Positions 9,647-18,332 of a stretch of 64,000 nt of DNA are shown here, piece by piece; the stretch's first letter is position 1; the number at the start of each line of letters is the position of its first letter. The notes beneath the pieces were generated by a model, which ran no database searches, had not been told where the DNA came from, and saw only the letters and a program-made list of their open reading frames with translations. Origin of the DNA: JAWLAT01 sp041395325 (lineage in GTDB: Bacteria > Pseudomonadota > Gammaproteobacteria > Xanthomonadales > SZUA-5); NCBI GenBank assembly GCA_041395325.1, contig JAWLAT010000027.1:1-64000 (forward strand), written 5' to 3'. The position numbers and the translations under genes were made by a program.

Positions 9647-10039
9647 TCAACCGGGGCGAGCACTCAGCAATGCCGCCATGCCGCGCTGCACCGCCTCCAA
9701 TGCCTTGGCCGGACGCAGCATCACCTTGAAATCGACGATGCGGCCGTTGTCGTCCCAGCGGATCATGTCCACGCCGTTGATGTGGACGCCATCCAACTCG
9801 GTTTCGAATTCCAGGATGGCGTCGCGGCCGCTTTGGACCTCGCGCACATAGTGGAAATGGGGGTTGCCGAGCAGATGTCCCGCGGCGCGCAGATACATCG
9901 CGGTCGTCATCGCACCGCGCTGTGGCGTGTGCACGACCGGTGAGTGAAAGACGACGTCCTCAGCGAGCAGTGCGTTCACACCGGAGAAATCGCGAGTCCT
10001 TACCATTTCGTGCCAGCGGGCCAGGCCAGTGACCGACAT
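9647..10039 (-). CDS. SnoaL-like/NTF2-fold protein
   Basis: 130 aa with the cone-shaped NTF2-like signature. It starts with a helix (LARWHEMVRTRDFSGVNALL), then DVVFHSPVV, and ends in strands (DAILEFETELDGVHINGVDMIRWDDNGRIVDFKVMLRP, cited in parts). Such proteins are small polyketide cyclases, isomerases or ligand-binding proteins. No catalytic assignment is possible from sequence alone. Single gene, 66 bp past the DUF2239 start region. Confidence 0.82.
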   Translation of the reverse strand: MSVTGLARWHEMVRTRDFSGVNALLAEDVVFHSPVVHTPQRGAMTTAMYLRAAGHLLGNPHFHYVREVQSGRDAILEFETELDGVHINGVDMIRWDDNGRIVDFKVMLRPAKALEAVQRGMAALLSARPG

Positions 10040-10135
10040 CGTTCCTTCCTGATCAATGCGATGGCCGGATGCTACATCGACGGCGCATCACCGCAGCAGG
10101 GGCGAACCAGGCTCAAACTGGTCCGCCCCGTTCGC

Positions 10136-10294
10136 TCATATCCTGCCCATCAGAAACAGGATCAGCACGATGGCGACCACCACGCCGAGCACACCACTGG
10201 GCCCATAGCCCCAGGAGCGGCTGTAGCCCCAGCGCGGGATCGCGCCAATCAACAGCAGTATGAGGACGATCAACAACAAGGTACCGAGGGTCAT
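10136..10294 (-). CDS. DUF3309 small membrane protein
   Basis: 52 aa, read directly from the reverse strand. It begins MTLGTLLLIVLILLLIGA, followed by PRWGYSRSWGYGPSGVLG and a second hydrophobic helix ending in LFLMGRI. The Trp/Tyr-Gly turn between two helices is the DUF3309 pattern. First of three tiny inner-membrane genes on this strand. Function unknown; these families are often found among general-stress genes. Confidence 0.85.
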   Translation of the reverse strand: MTLGTLLLIVLILLLIGAIPRWGYSRSWGYGPSGVLGVVVAIVLILFLMGRI

Positions 10295-10339
10295 TTCGTT
10301 CTCCCAGTCAAAGGAATTCAGGTCAGCGACGAGCTGTAC

Positions 10340-10489
10340 TCAGAGGTTCAGATGGCTGCCAAACAGGCCGATCACACCGATCAGGATCAGGTAGATGGCG
10401 ACGATGTAGTTGAGCAGCTTGGGTTGCACCAGAATCAGGATGCCCGCTACCAGGGCGATCAGCGGCGCCAGGCTCAGATGGATGTTCAT
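10340..10489 (-). CDS. DUF3096 small membrane protein
   Basis: 49 aa, read directly from the reverse strand: MNIHLSLAPLIALVAGI, then LVQPKLLNYIVAIYLILIG and a short tail. Two hydrophobic helices around a QPKLLNY turn are the DUF3096 hallmark. It lies 46 bp upstream of the DUF3309 gene and probably shares its transcript. Function unknown. Confidence 0.85.
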   Translation of the reverse strand: MNIHLSLAPLIALVAGILILVQPKLLNYIVAIYLILIGVIGLFGSHLNL

Positions 10490-10508
10490 AGGGGTCTCTC
10501 GGCTGCGG

Positions 10509-10532
10509 CCGGCCCCCGCAAGCAGGGGCCGG
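10509..10532. terminator. GC-rich hairpin between small membrane genes
   Basis: Perfect 8-bp stem CCGGCCCC / GGGGCCGG with an 8-nt loop. It sits between the stop at 10544 and the next gene start at 10489. There is no U-run, so it may act as an attenuator, an mRNA stabiliser or a weak terminator. Confidence 0.5.
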
Positions 10533-10543
10533 ACCGATGGGAA

Positions 10544-10759
10544 TCAGGACTTGCGAACGGCCAGCAACAGCACACCGGCGACCAAGGCACCGCCTCCGGC
10601 CCAAACCGGGATGTTGACGGTTTCCTTTTCCTTCACCGAGAACTCGATCGGACCGATGTCGGCCTCGTGAGTCTCCTGGGTGTAGGTAAAGCTGCCGTAG
10701 GCCAGACCCAGCCCACCCAGCACGATCAGTGCGATACCGACCAGACGACTTGCACTCAT
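10544..10759 (-). CDS. Small two-helix membrane protein (DUF3185-like)
   Basis: 71 aa from ATG 10759, preceded by GAGAGCAACC. Helix 1 is LVGIALIVLGGLGLAYGS. A polar loop follows (DIGPIEFSVKEKETVNIP), then helix 2 GGGALVAGVLLLAV. It resembles small DUF3185-type stress proteins, but the exact family is not certain. It is the promoter-proximal member of the three-gene cluster of tiny membrane proteins. Confidence 0.75.
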   Translation of the reverse strand: MSASRLVGIALIVLGGLGLAYGSFTYTQETHEADIGPIEFSVKEKETVNIPVWAGGGALVAGVLLLAVRKS

Positions 10760-11043
10760 GGTTGCTCTCCCGTGTTGTGGATCAACTTCGGTCGGTGTCC
10801 GCGGGAAGCCCCCGCGACGACGCCAGACCGGCTCGATCACCTCCACAGCAGAAGCCGTGCCAGCTTTCTGGCGGCCAGTCACATCTCTTTTGATTCAAAG
10901 ACTTGTGCCACATCCCGCAGGTGAGCCGCAGGATCCGACTGCCACGCTGGAAAAATCACTCGGGCAAGTTGCACGGAACGCTGACAAAGCTGAATGCAAT
11001 TCCCCCGACCTCGCCGCGACCCCGCCAGACTGTCGCTGGGAAA

Positions 11044-13545
11044 TCAGGAGGCGGCGTTCAACTCGGTGGCCAGCCGTTGCCAATCCAGATATTCGGGATG
11101 ACTGGCGCCGTGCACGCGCAGGCTGATCGGCAGACCTTCATTGATCAGGTCGCGTGCCGCATCCTGCTGCCCGACCTGTTTCATCGCCAGCGCCAGAAAC
11201 CAGCCCGCGCGCAGGCTGAGGCCAGCCTCGGCACCCAACGCCGCCTGCAGTCGCTGCCGAGCCTGTGTCAGCACCGGTAGCGCCGTTCCAGCTTCGCCCA
11301 GCTGCAGCAGCGCTCGTCCGCGCAGGAAGGTCGCAAACGCGGTGATGCGGTGGGTCGGCCCCAGCGCATCCTGCGCCTGCGCTTCGACCTGGCTGGCGAG
11401 CGCCATCGCCGCGCTGGAGCGCCCACGCTGCAGCAGCAGCTCGGCCATATTCGCCTGGTTCAACCAGACGCGGGGATGTGTGGCGCCATAGATCTGCGTG
11501 GCCTGCTCGATCACCTGCGCATAGCTGGCCTCGGCCGCCGCCCACTGGCCCATGTCCTTGTAGCGCGAGGCCAGATTGCCGAGGGTGACCAGGAGGATCT
11601 CCGGATCGGGCTCGTTCTGCGTCAACAGGTCGTTGCGCACCGATTCCAGCGCCACCAGCGCGCTGCCGGGCTCGCCCTGCCTGGCCATCAGCGTCGCCAG
11701 TTGCAGGCGCAGCCCCAGCGTGGTCGCATGGCTGGGCCCCAGCCAGTCGCTGGCCAGTTGCACATCGGCGCTCAGGCGCTGGCGGGCTTCGGGCAGTTGA
11801 TCGGCCAGCAACAGCACCAGATTCAGCCCTTGGTGGGCGGTCAACGTGCTGCTGTGGCGGGCGCCGAACTGGCGGTCGGCCCAATCGACGTAGTGGCGCG
11901 CGTAGACCTCGGCCTCCGCCGTGCTGCCCGTCTCGCGCAGCAGGCTCAGCCACAGATTGCGGGCCTGAGCCTCACGCAACGGATCGGGCCAGTGCCGGCG
12001 CTGCAGATCGCTGATGGCCGGCGTCAGCCATTGCCGCAGCCGGTCCAGATCGCGCCTGGCCAGCGCCACCTCGGCCTGCCGGACGTCGGCATCCAGACGC
12101 TTCCAGTGGCCTGCGGGAAAACGCACGCGGGCCAGCTCGGCGCCCACGGCTGTGTGCTGTTCGGCCAGCGCCAGCTCGCCATGAATGAGGGCGACACTGC
12201 CCTGCAGCTGCGCGTCCGCCATGCGCAGTTGTGTCACCACCTGCGTTGGGCAGTCGCCACAATCGGTCAGGGCCGCTGCACTGAGCTCGGCGGCAGCACT
12301 CAGGTCACCGTGGGCCAGAAAGGTCTGCGCCAGCTCCTGTGACAACTGCGCCCGGGCGGCCGGCAGCTGCGGCAGCCACTGCGCCATCTGCGGACGGAAA
12401 TCGCGCAGCAGGTCGAGCACGCTGAGCTGACGACCATCTTCGCTGGGGCGCGATGAGCGCAGCATTTGCAGCAAGGCTGTCGTGGTGGCTTCGGCACGGC
12501 CCTGCTGTCGGCTGGCTTCGCGCCAGGCCAGTGAGCTGCCCAGCAAGCCCAGCGACAGCATGACAATCACGGCGGTCAGAGCCAGCCGCCGCCGACGGCG
12601 TTCGGGTGCGCGCCGAAGGGCGTGCAGATCCCGCTGCAGCTGCTCGGCTGTCGGTCGACGTGCAGGATCGGGCGCCAGCAGCGCACTGAGGATTCGGCGC
12701 CAACCCCGGCTCAGCCCCGCCATGGGCGGCACCGGCCTGCCTCGGTGCCAGCGCAACAGCGATTCCAGGTCGGCCGCCTCGCAGGGATAGCGGCCCTGCA
12801 AGCCGCGGTACAGCACCACACCCAGCGCGTACAGATCGCTGGCCGGTGACAGTCGGCCATGCTCTAGGACCTCCGGCGCGGCGAGCAGGGGCGAGGCGGC
12901 CAAAGCCAGCGCCTGCACACCCTCGCGGGCGGCGCCGAAGTCCATCAGCACCGGACTGCCATCGGGCAGGATCATGATGTTGGCTGGCTTGATGTCGCCG
13001 TGCATCAGCCCGTGCCGGTGGATCTCGACCAGCGCGCCGGCCAGCGCCTCGGCCCAGTCCAGCACCTGAGCCGGAGCGACGCCCTCGGCGGCAGCCAGGC
13101 GCGTCTCCAGCGTCAGCCCGGGCAGCAGATCGGACCAGATGCCCACTCGCCCATCGATGCGCGCGGCGCCGTGAATCGCCAGCACGTGCGGATGACGGAT
13201 GCGCGCCAGCCGTCGGGCTTCAGCCATGCTGGCGGCGGCGGCCGGCTGATTGGCATCGTGCGCCAGCTTCAGTGCCACCTCGCGCCGCAGCAGCGGGTCG
13301 AAGGCGCGATGGACAGTGCCAAAGCCGCCCTGCCCAATGACCTCGCGCAATTGCAGATGGCCCCAACCAGGGCCGGTCGACGGCTCGCCACGCTCAGCAA
13401 CATCGGCCTGGCGAAAGGCCTGGGCCAGGGCCTGCAGGCGCCTCAGGTTGCCGTGCTCACGGTTGTCCGGACCGACAGCGGCTGGCCACACCGGCGCCTG
13501 ACCGTCTGCCACCCGCAGCGCAGCGTCGAGCAATGCCTGGCTCAT
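11044..13545 (-). CDS. Membrane-anchored serine/threonine protein kinase with TPR region (module A)
   Basis: 833 aa. An N-terminal linker is followed by a PknB-type kinase domain (about residues 65-315): GQGGFGTVHRAF glycine loop, VALKLAH lysine, HGDIKPANIM catalytic loop, MDFGAA. The catalytic loop reads HGD rather than HRD, so it is a non-RD kinase. One membrane helix follows (ALTAVIVMLSLGLLGSSLAW). The remaining 470 residues are helical TPR repeats, predicted to lie outside the cytoplasm. The ATG overlaps the stop of the sigma-factor gene by 4 bp (ATGA), so the two are coupled. Likely target: the co-encoded sigma factor or its regulon (inference). Confidence 0.95.
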   Translation of the reverse strand: MSQALLDAALRVADGQAPVWPAAVGPDNREHGNLRRLQALAQAFRQADVAERGEPSTGPGWGHLQLREVIGQGGFGTVHRAFDPLLRREVALKLAHDANQPAAAASMAEARRLARIRHPHVLAIHGAARIDGRVGIWSDLLPGLTLETRLAAAEGVAPAQVLDWAEALAGALVEIHRHGLMHGDIKPANIMILPDGSPVLMDFGAAREGVQALALAASPLLAAPEVLEHGRLSPASDLYALGVVLYRGLQGRYPCEAADLESLLRWHRGRPVPPMAGLSRGWRRILSALLAPDPARRPTAEQLQRDLHALRRAPERRRRRLALTAVIVMLSLGLLGSSLAWREASRQQGRAEATTTALLQMLRSSRPSEDGRQLSVLDLLRDFRPQMAQWLPQLPAARAQLSQELAQTFLAHGDLSAAAELSAAALTDCGDCPTQVVTQLRMADAQLQGSVALIHGELALAEQHTAVGAELARVRFPAGHWKRLDADVRQAEVALARRDLDRLRQWLTPAISDLQRRHWPDPLREAQARNLWLSLLRETGSTAEAEVYARHYVDWADRQFGARHSSTLTAHQGLNLVLLLADQLPEARQRLSADVQLASDWLGPSHATTLGLRLQLATLMARQGEPGSALVALESVRNDLLTQNEPDPEILLVTLGNLASRYKDMGQWAAAEASYAQVIEQATQIYGATHPRVWLNQANMAELLLQRGRSSAAMALASQVEAQAQDALGPTHRITAFATFLRGRALLQLGEAGTALPVLTQARQRLQAALGAEAGLSLRAGWFLALAMKQVGQQDAARDLINEGLPISLRVHGASHPEYLDWQRLATELNAAS

Positions 13546-14126
13546 TCCGGCATCAGGCGGGCCAGGGCTTCCAGCGCCCGCGCCACGGTCATCCGCGCCG
13601 CATTGGCCGAGGGCAACTCCAGTTCCAGCGCGACTTGCTCGTGGCTGAGGCCAAACTCCACCCGCAGGATCACCGCCAGCCGCTTGTGCTGCGGCAGCTG
13701 CGCCAAGGCCTGCTCGTAGGCCTGCAGTGTCTGCGCGCCGACCAGCTGCTCGACCACCGAGGCGCCTGGATCAGCCGCCGTGTCGAGGGCCGCCGGATCC
13801 CCACCGGCACGCGGGCGGCGCAACTCCTCCCGCACCGTGTTCAACAGGATCGTGCGCAGATAGGCCAGAAACGCGCCCGGGCGCTCGGCTTCGAAGGCAT
13901 CGAAGCGATGCAGCGCACGCAAGAAGGTCAGCTGCACCAGATCCTCGGTGTCGGCCAGATCGCGGCGATGGCGCGGCAATCGACCATGCGCCCAGCGCTG
14001 CAGGATCGGCAGATAGCGCTCCACCAGCCGGTCGCGGGCGGCCAGATCCCCCAGCCGGTAGCGCGACAGCAACTGGGTGGTGCTGGTCAGCACCAGCGGT
14101 GGGGGCGACAAGGCGAGCAGGGACAT
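13542..14126 (-). CDS. ECF-type RNA polymerase sigma factor (module A)
   Basis: 194 aa from ATG 14126 (the frame extends to a TTG at 14144). Region 2 holds the canonical acidic motif: ADTEDLVQLTFLRAL. Region 4 holds the helix-turn-helix LSHEQVALELELPSANA. No anti-sigma gene is adjacent; a kinase gene overlaps the stop instead. The sigma factor probably directs the neighbouring secreted-protein genes, or its own operon, in response to the kinase sensor. Target promoters were not identified. Confidence 0.93.
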   Translation of the reverse strand: MSLLALSPPPLVLTSTTQLLSRYRLGDLAARDRLVERYLPILQRWAHGRLPRHRRDLADTEDLVQLTFLRALHRFDAFEAERPGAFLAYLRTILLNTVREELRRPRAGGDPAALDTAADPGASVVEQLVGAQTLQAYEQALAQLPQHKRLAVILRVEFGLSHEQVALELELPSANAARMTVARALEALARLMPE

Positions 14127-14322
14127 GAGGGTTCCCGTTGGCAAGCGCGCCTGTCGCTACGCAGGCCTGCTGGCGGGCGTGACAGGTCGGTGATGACCAG
14201 ACCATCAAGGCGTGACGCAGGTCGCCAATCTGCCGACGAAGTGCCTGCATTTGCTCAGCGGCTGTGCGATTGGCCGCGTCAGCGCATTGACCCCGCTGTG
14301 TACCCCACCCATCGGAGTCATC

Positions 14323-15414
14323 ATGTCCGCAACGCGCCTGCCCTGCTGTGTCCTGCTGCTGACGCTGTCGTCGGCCGCTTCCGCCGCCACCTTCTGTGTC
14401 AGCACCAGCAACGAACTGGTGACCGCCCTGGCCGCTGCCGAAACCAACAACCAGGACGACGAGATCCGGTTGCGTGCGGGTACCTACAGCGCGCCCAGCG
14501 GCGGTTTTCGCTTCCGCAACGGGGTCATCTCCGGCGGCGACGACGCCGACATCCGCATCAGCGGCAACTGGAGCGTGTTCTTCGGCAATCCCTGCGGCAT
14601 CCAGCTGAGCCTGGATCCCTTCGATACGGTGCTGGACGGCAACTTCAGCACGCGCGTCATGGAGATCACGCCGCGCGCCAACACAGCGGTGCACGTCAGC
14701 CTGCTGGCCTTCCTCTCCGGCAACACCGTCGGAACGCCCACGCCGCAGGCCGGTGCCGGCCTGCATGTGAGGATTTCGACCTCCCACGACGCCACGGTAA
14801 CCATCGAGCGCAACGCCTTCGTTGGCAATGTCGCCGAGGACTTCGGTGGCGGTCTGTCGGCCGGCAGCGGCGCCGGCTTCTTCCTGATCAACAACCTGTT
14901 CATCGCCAATACGGCCAACTGCCGCCATGGCGCCGCCTCGCTGACCGACAACTCGGCCCTCGGCGCCTTTGTCATCAACAACACCGTAGCCTTCAACAAC
15001 GTCGGCGATGATTGCCCGCAATCGAACGATCGCGGCGGTGGCGTGCGCATCGGCGGCTCGGCCAACATGTTGTTCGCCAACAACATCTTCTGGGGCAACG
15101 AGAACCAGGATCTGATGCTGCAGACCAGCACCGCGCGGCTGGTGGCCAATGACATCGGCGTGCTGTTCGGCTCGCCCGGCGCCGGCAGCGGCATCAATTT
15201 CAACTTCGATCCCGATTTCTCGCTGCAGACCTTCCTCGATTTCCGCCTGGCCGAAACCTCACCGCTGCTCGACCTGGGCATCCTGCCGTCGATCAACGCC
15301 AGCTGGCAGCTGCCCGACACCGACCTGGACGGCAACCTGCGAGTGCAGGGTGTCAGCGTCGATCTGGGCGCCTACGAAAGCGCGCAACGACTGCTGGCCG
15401 ACGGGTTCGAGTGA
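14323..15414 (+). CDS. Secreted beta-helix-like protein with C-terminal DGFE tail
   Basis: 363 aa from ATG 14323, giving a signal peptide (MSATRLPCCVLLLTLSSA, cleavage near SAA). The body is a low-complexity right-handed beta-helix-like run of Asn-rich turns (FFLINNLFIANTANC; GAFVINNTVAFNN; MLFANNIFWGNENQD). It ends in a polymorphic-outer-membrane-protein-like closing segment (DLDGNLRVQGVSVDLGAYES). The last residues are LLADGFE, a tail shared with two other secreted proteins in this window. Divergent from the sigma/kinase module A. Confidence 0.85.
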   Translation: MSATRLPCCVLLLTLSSAASAATFCVSTSNELVTALAAAETNNQDDEIRLRAGTYSAPSGGFRFRNGVISGGDDADIRISGNWSVFFGNPCGIQLSLDPFDTVLDGNFSTRVMEITPRANTAVHVSLLAFLSGNTVGTPTPQAGAGLHVRISTSHDATVTIERNAFVGNVAEDFGGGLSAGSGAGFFLINNLFIANTANCRHGAASLTDNSALGAFVINNTVAFNNVGDDCPQSNDRGGGVRIGGSANMLFANNIFWGNENQDLMLQTSTARLVANDIGVLFGSPGAGSGINFNFDPDFSLQTFLDFRLAETSPLLDLGILPSINASWQLPDTDLDGNLRVQGVSVDLGAYESAQRLLADGFE

Positions 15415-15431
15415 AGCAAGCCACGCACTTC

Positions 15432-15465
15432 CGGGCGCCGGTCGATCGCCGCCGGCCGGCGCCCG
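15432..15465. terminator. Hairpin after the beta-helix gene
   Basis: Perfect 10-bp stem CGGGCGCCGG / CCGGCGCCCG with a 14-nt loop, starting 18 bp after the stop at 15414. No U-run follows. Position and strength suggest a transcription end. Confidence 0.55.
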
Positions 15466-15603
15466 CAGCCACGGCGGACTCGATCACGGTTCGCGAGCGA
15501 GACGCTGCCGGACGCCGCCAGCGTTGAGCCGTCACGGCATTGCCATCGGCCCGTCATCGCTTGCCGCAAGGCTAGCCGGCGTCCATCTGACCGGCCGCCG
15601 CCC

Positions 15604-18165
15604 ATGCACTCGTTTGCCCGCCTCGCCCTCTGCGCACTCGGACTGTCCGTGGCGATCCCCGCCTCGGCACAGATGCGGATCACCGAGTGGATGTACTCCG
15701 GCGGCGATGGCGAGTTCGTCGAGCTGACCAATGTTGGCGGCGATGCCATCAGCCTGGCCGGCTGGACCTACGACGACGACAGCGCCGACCCCACGCAGGG
15801 TTTCGACCTCAGCGCGCTGGGTGTGGTGCAACCCGGCGAGTCAGTGCTGCTGACCGAGATCGACGCCGAGCTGTTTCGGGGCAACTACAACCTGTGCAGC
15901 GGCGTGAAGATCCTCGGTGGCTACAGCAACAACCTCGGCCGCGCCGACCAGATCAATCTGTTCGATGCTGCCGATCAGCTGGTCGACCGACTGACCTACG
16001 GCGACCAGACCTTTCCCGGCACGATCCGCACCCAGGACGCTTCGGGCTGGGTCAGCGCTGCCGGTCTGGGCGTGGATGACGTCGCACAATGGACGCTGTC
16101 GACGGTAGGCGATGCCGAAGGCTCGCTGGCCGGCAGCAATGGCAATCCGGCCAGTCCCGGTCGCAGCACGCGCGCCACGGTCCCCTACGACCCCTGCGCC
16201 AATGGCGGCGTCCTGCGCATCACCGAATACATGTACTCGGGAACGGACGGCGAGTTCATCGAGTTCAGCAACACCGGCAATGCACCCCTCAACGTCGTCG
16301 GCTGGAGCTATTCGGACAGCGCACGACTGGTCGGCGATGTCGACCTGAGCGCCTACGCGATCATCCAGCCGGGCGAGTCGGTGATCCTGACCGAGTCCTC
16401 GGCAAGCGACTTCCGCCAGGCCTGGGGGCTCTGCGAGGGCATCAAGGTGATCGGTGGTCTGAGCAGCAATCTGGGGCGTAGCGACGAGATCAATCTCTAC
16501 GATGCCCAGGGCAACGCCATCGATCAGCTGACCTATGGCGATCAGAGCTTCCCCGGCACGATCCGCACCCAGGACGCTGCCGGCTGGGTCTCGGCCGTCG
16601 GCTTGGGCCAGAACCAGATCAGCGAGTGGACGCTGGCCAGCCTGGCCGACGCCGAAGGCTCCATCGCCTCCACCGGCGGTGATCTGGGCAGCCCCGGTCG
16701 CAGCAGTCGGGTGCAAACCGCTTTCGATCCGTGCGTGGGCGTGCCCGGCGGACCGCAACTGAGCCTCAACCAATCCGCCGCGGCGCCCTTCGTCGACCTG
16801 GGCACCAACGGCGGCGGCGCGCTCAGCGGCGTCATTGCCGACCCCACCGATCCGGCCGCCAGCCAGGGCCTGTTCTTCGACCTGGCCGACGACGGCGGCG
16901 CCGAGAACCTCGTCGTCGACGTGATCAGCACCAATCCGCAGGTGGTCTCCTCGCAATTCCTGTTGCTCAGCGGCGAAGGCGCCAGCCGCCGGCTGCGCAT
17001 CTTCCCGATCGGGGTGGGCTACAGCGTGATCATCGTCAGCGCGACTGATCTCGACGGCAAGGTCGGCACCTATGTGATCCAGTACGCGGCCTCGGCGCCG
17101 TCGATCGAAGCCAGTCTGACGCGCTTCCGCACCGGCGCAGCAGACGCCTCGGCCGCCATCGCATTGGCCGGCAATCAAGTGGTCGTGGCCGATGACGAGA
17201 ACCAGGCCCTGCGCATCTATGAGCGCGACCGTTCGGGCTGGCCGCAGGCCAGCTTCGATTTCACCGACCAGCTGGGCCTGACCGATCTCAGCGGCGGCGT
17301 GCCGCGCGAAGTCGACATCGAGGCCGCCACGGCCATCGGCAGCCGCATCTACTGGAGCGGCTCGCAGGGCAATGCCCGCGACGGTGACGAGCGACCCAAC
17401 ACGCGGCGGCTGTTCGCCACCGATGTCAGCGGCCGCGGCACTGGCACCACGCTGAGCTATGTCGGCCGCTACGACCACCTGCGTGATGATCTGGTGGCCT
17501 GGGATGTGGCCAACGGCCATGGAATGGGCGCCGACTTCTTCGGCTTCGCCGCCGGCACCCAGCCCGGCGTGCCGCCAATCATCGCCACCGGCTTCAACAT
17601 CGAGGCGCTGTCGATCGCCCCCGATGGCAGCAGTGGCTGGCTGGGCTTCCGCGCGCCGCTGATCGGCGGCCAAGCCCTGATCGTGCCGCTGGGCAACCTC
17701 GACGCGCTGGTCGCCACCCCGCTGGAAGGCTCGCAAGGTCCGGGCAGCGCGCAGTTCGGCACGCCGATCCTGCTCGATCTGGGCGGTCGCGCCATCCGCA
17801 GCCTGGAGCGCAACGCCGCGGGCGAGTACATGCTCATCGCCGGTCCGGTGGGCGCCGAAGGCCCGGCGCCGAACGACTTCCGCCTGTATCGCTGGAGCGG
17901 CGATCCACTGGATGCACCGGTCGCGCTGAACTTGAATCTGGCCGACCGGCTCAGCGGTGGCAGCTACGAAGCCATCGTCGAAGTACCGCCTGACCTGCTC
18001 GCCGGCGGGCCGCTGGAACTGATCGTCGACACCGGAGATCACGTCTACTACAACGACGGCGTCGCAGCCAAGGATCTGGCCGAGCAGCGCTTTGCGAAGT
18101 TCCGCAGCGAGCTGTTTCAGTTGCCGGGGGATGCGCTGTTGGTGGATGGCTTCGAGGGCGATTGA
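15604..18165 (+). CDS. Secreted protein with two lamin-tail domains and a DGFE tail
   Basis: 853 aa. Signal peptide MHSFARLALCALGLSVAIPA, cleavage near SAQ. Two lamin-tail (LTD) domains follow, about residues 24-150 and 205-335. They are close duplicates: RITEWMYSGGDGEFVEL versus RITEYMYSGTDGEFIEF, and both carry QPGESV and FPGTIRTQDA. A Gly/Asp-rich beta region and an esterase-like or propeller-like beta segment fill residues about 390-840. It ends LLVDGFEGD. Extracellular or surface-exposed, function unknown. Same strand as the beta-helix gene, 189 bp downstream. Confidence 0.88.
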   Translation: MHSFARLALCALGLSVAIPASAQMRITEWMYSGGDGEFVELTNVGGDAISLAGWTYDDDSADPTQGFDLSALGVVQPGESVLLTEIDAELFRGNYNLCSGVKILGGYSNNLGRADQINLFDAADQLVDRLTYGDQTFPGTIRTQDASGWVSAAGLGVDDVAQWTLSTVGDAEGSLAGSNGNPASPGRSTRATVPYDPCANGGVLRITEYMYSGTDGEFIEFSNTGNAPLNVVGWSYSDSARLVGDVDLSAYAIIQPGESVILTESSASDFRQAWGLCEGIKVIGGLSSNLGRSDEINLYDAQGNAIDQLTYGDQSFPGTIRTQDAAGWVSAVGLGQNQISEWTLASLADAEGSIASTGGDLGSPGRSSRVQTAFDPCVGVPGGPQLSLNQSAAAPFVDLGTNGGGALSGVIADPTDPAASQGLFFDLADDGGAENLVVDVISTNPQVVSSQFLLLSGEGASRRLRIFPIGVGYSVIIVSATDLDGKVGTYVIQYAASAPSIEASLTRFRTGAADASAAIALAGNQVVVADDENQALRIYERDRSGWPQASFDFTDQLGLTDLSGGVPREVDIEAATAIGSRIYWSGSQGNARDGDERPNTRRLFATDVSGRGTGTTLSYVGRYDHLRDDLVAWDVANGHGMGADFFGFAAGTQPGVPPIIATGFNIEALSIAPDGSSGWLGFRAPLIGGQALIVPLGNLDALVATPLEGSQGPGSAQFGTPILLDLGGRAIRSLERNAAGEYMLIAGPVGAEGPAPNDFRLYRWSGDPLDAPVALNLNLADRLSGGSYEAIVEVPPDLLAGGPLELIVDTGDHVYYNDGVAAKDLAEQRFAKFRSELFQLPGDALLVDGFEGD

Positions 18166-18178
18166 AGCGAGGGGGCAA

Positions 18179-18198
18179 ATCGGTCGCTGGCGACCGAT
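18179..18198. terminator. Perfect 9-bp hairpin after the lamin-tail gene
   Basis: ATCGGTCGC-TG-GCGACCGAT, located 14 bp after the stop at 18165. A 2-nt loop means the top pairs will open. No U-run; probable transcript end. Confidence 0.5.
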
Positions 18199-18332
18199 CG
18201 GGTGTCCCGCAGGGCCCTCAGCGTGTGGTGATCCGTCGGTCACCTGAACAGATTGGCGGATCAACGCCCCAGTTCCTTTGGTGGGATACCAGCGAACCGA
18301 GCGTGATTCTGTTAGTCGTGGCAGGCTAGGTC

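Noticed and set aside
15841..18264. An 807-codon minus-strand frame opposite the lamin-tail gene
   Set aside because: It mirrors a gene with a signal peptide and recognised domains. The antisense text is repetitive and unmotivated.
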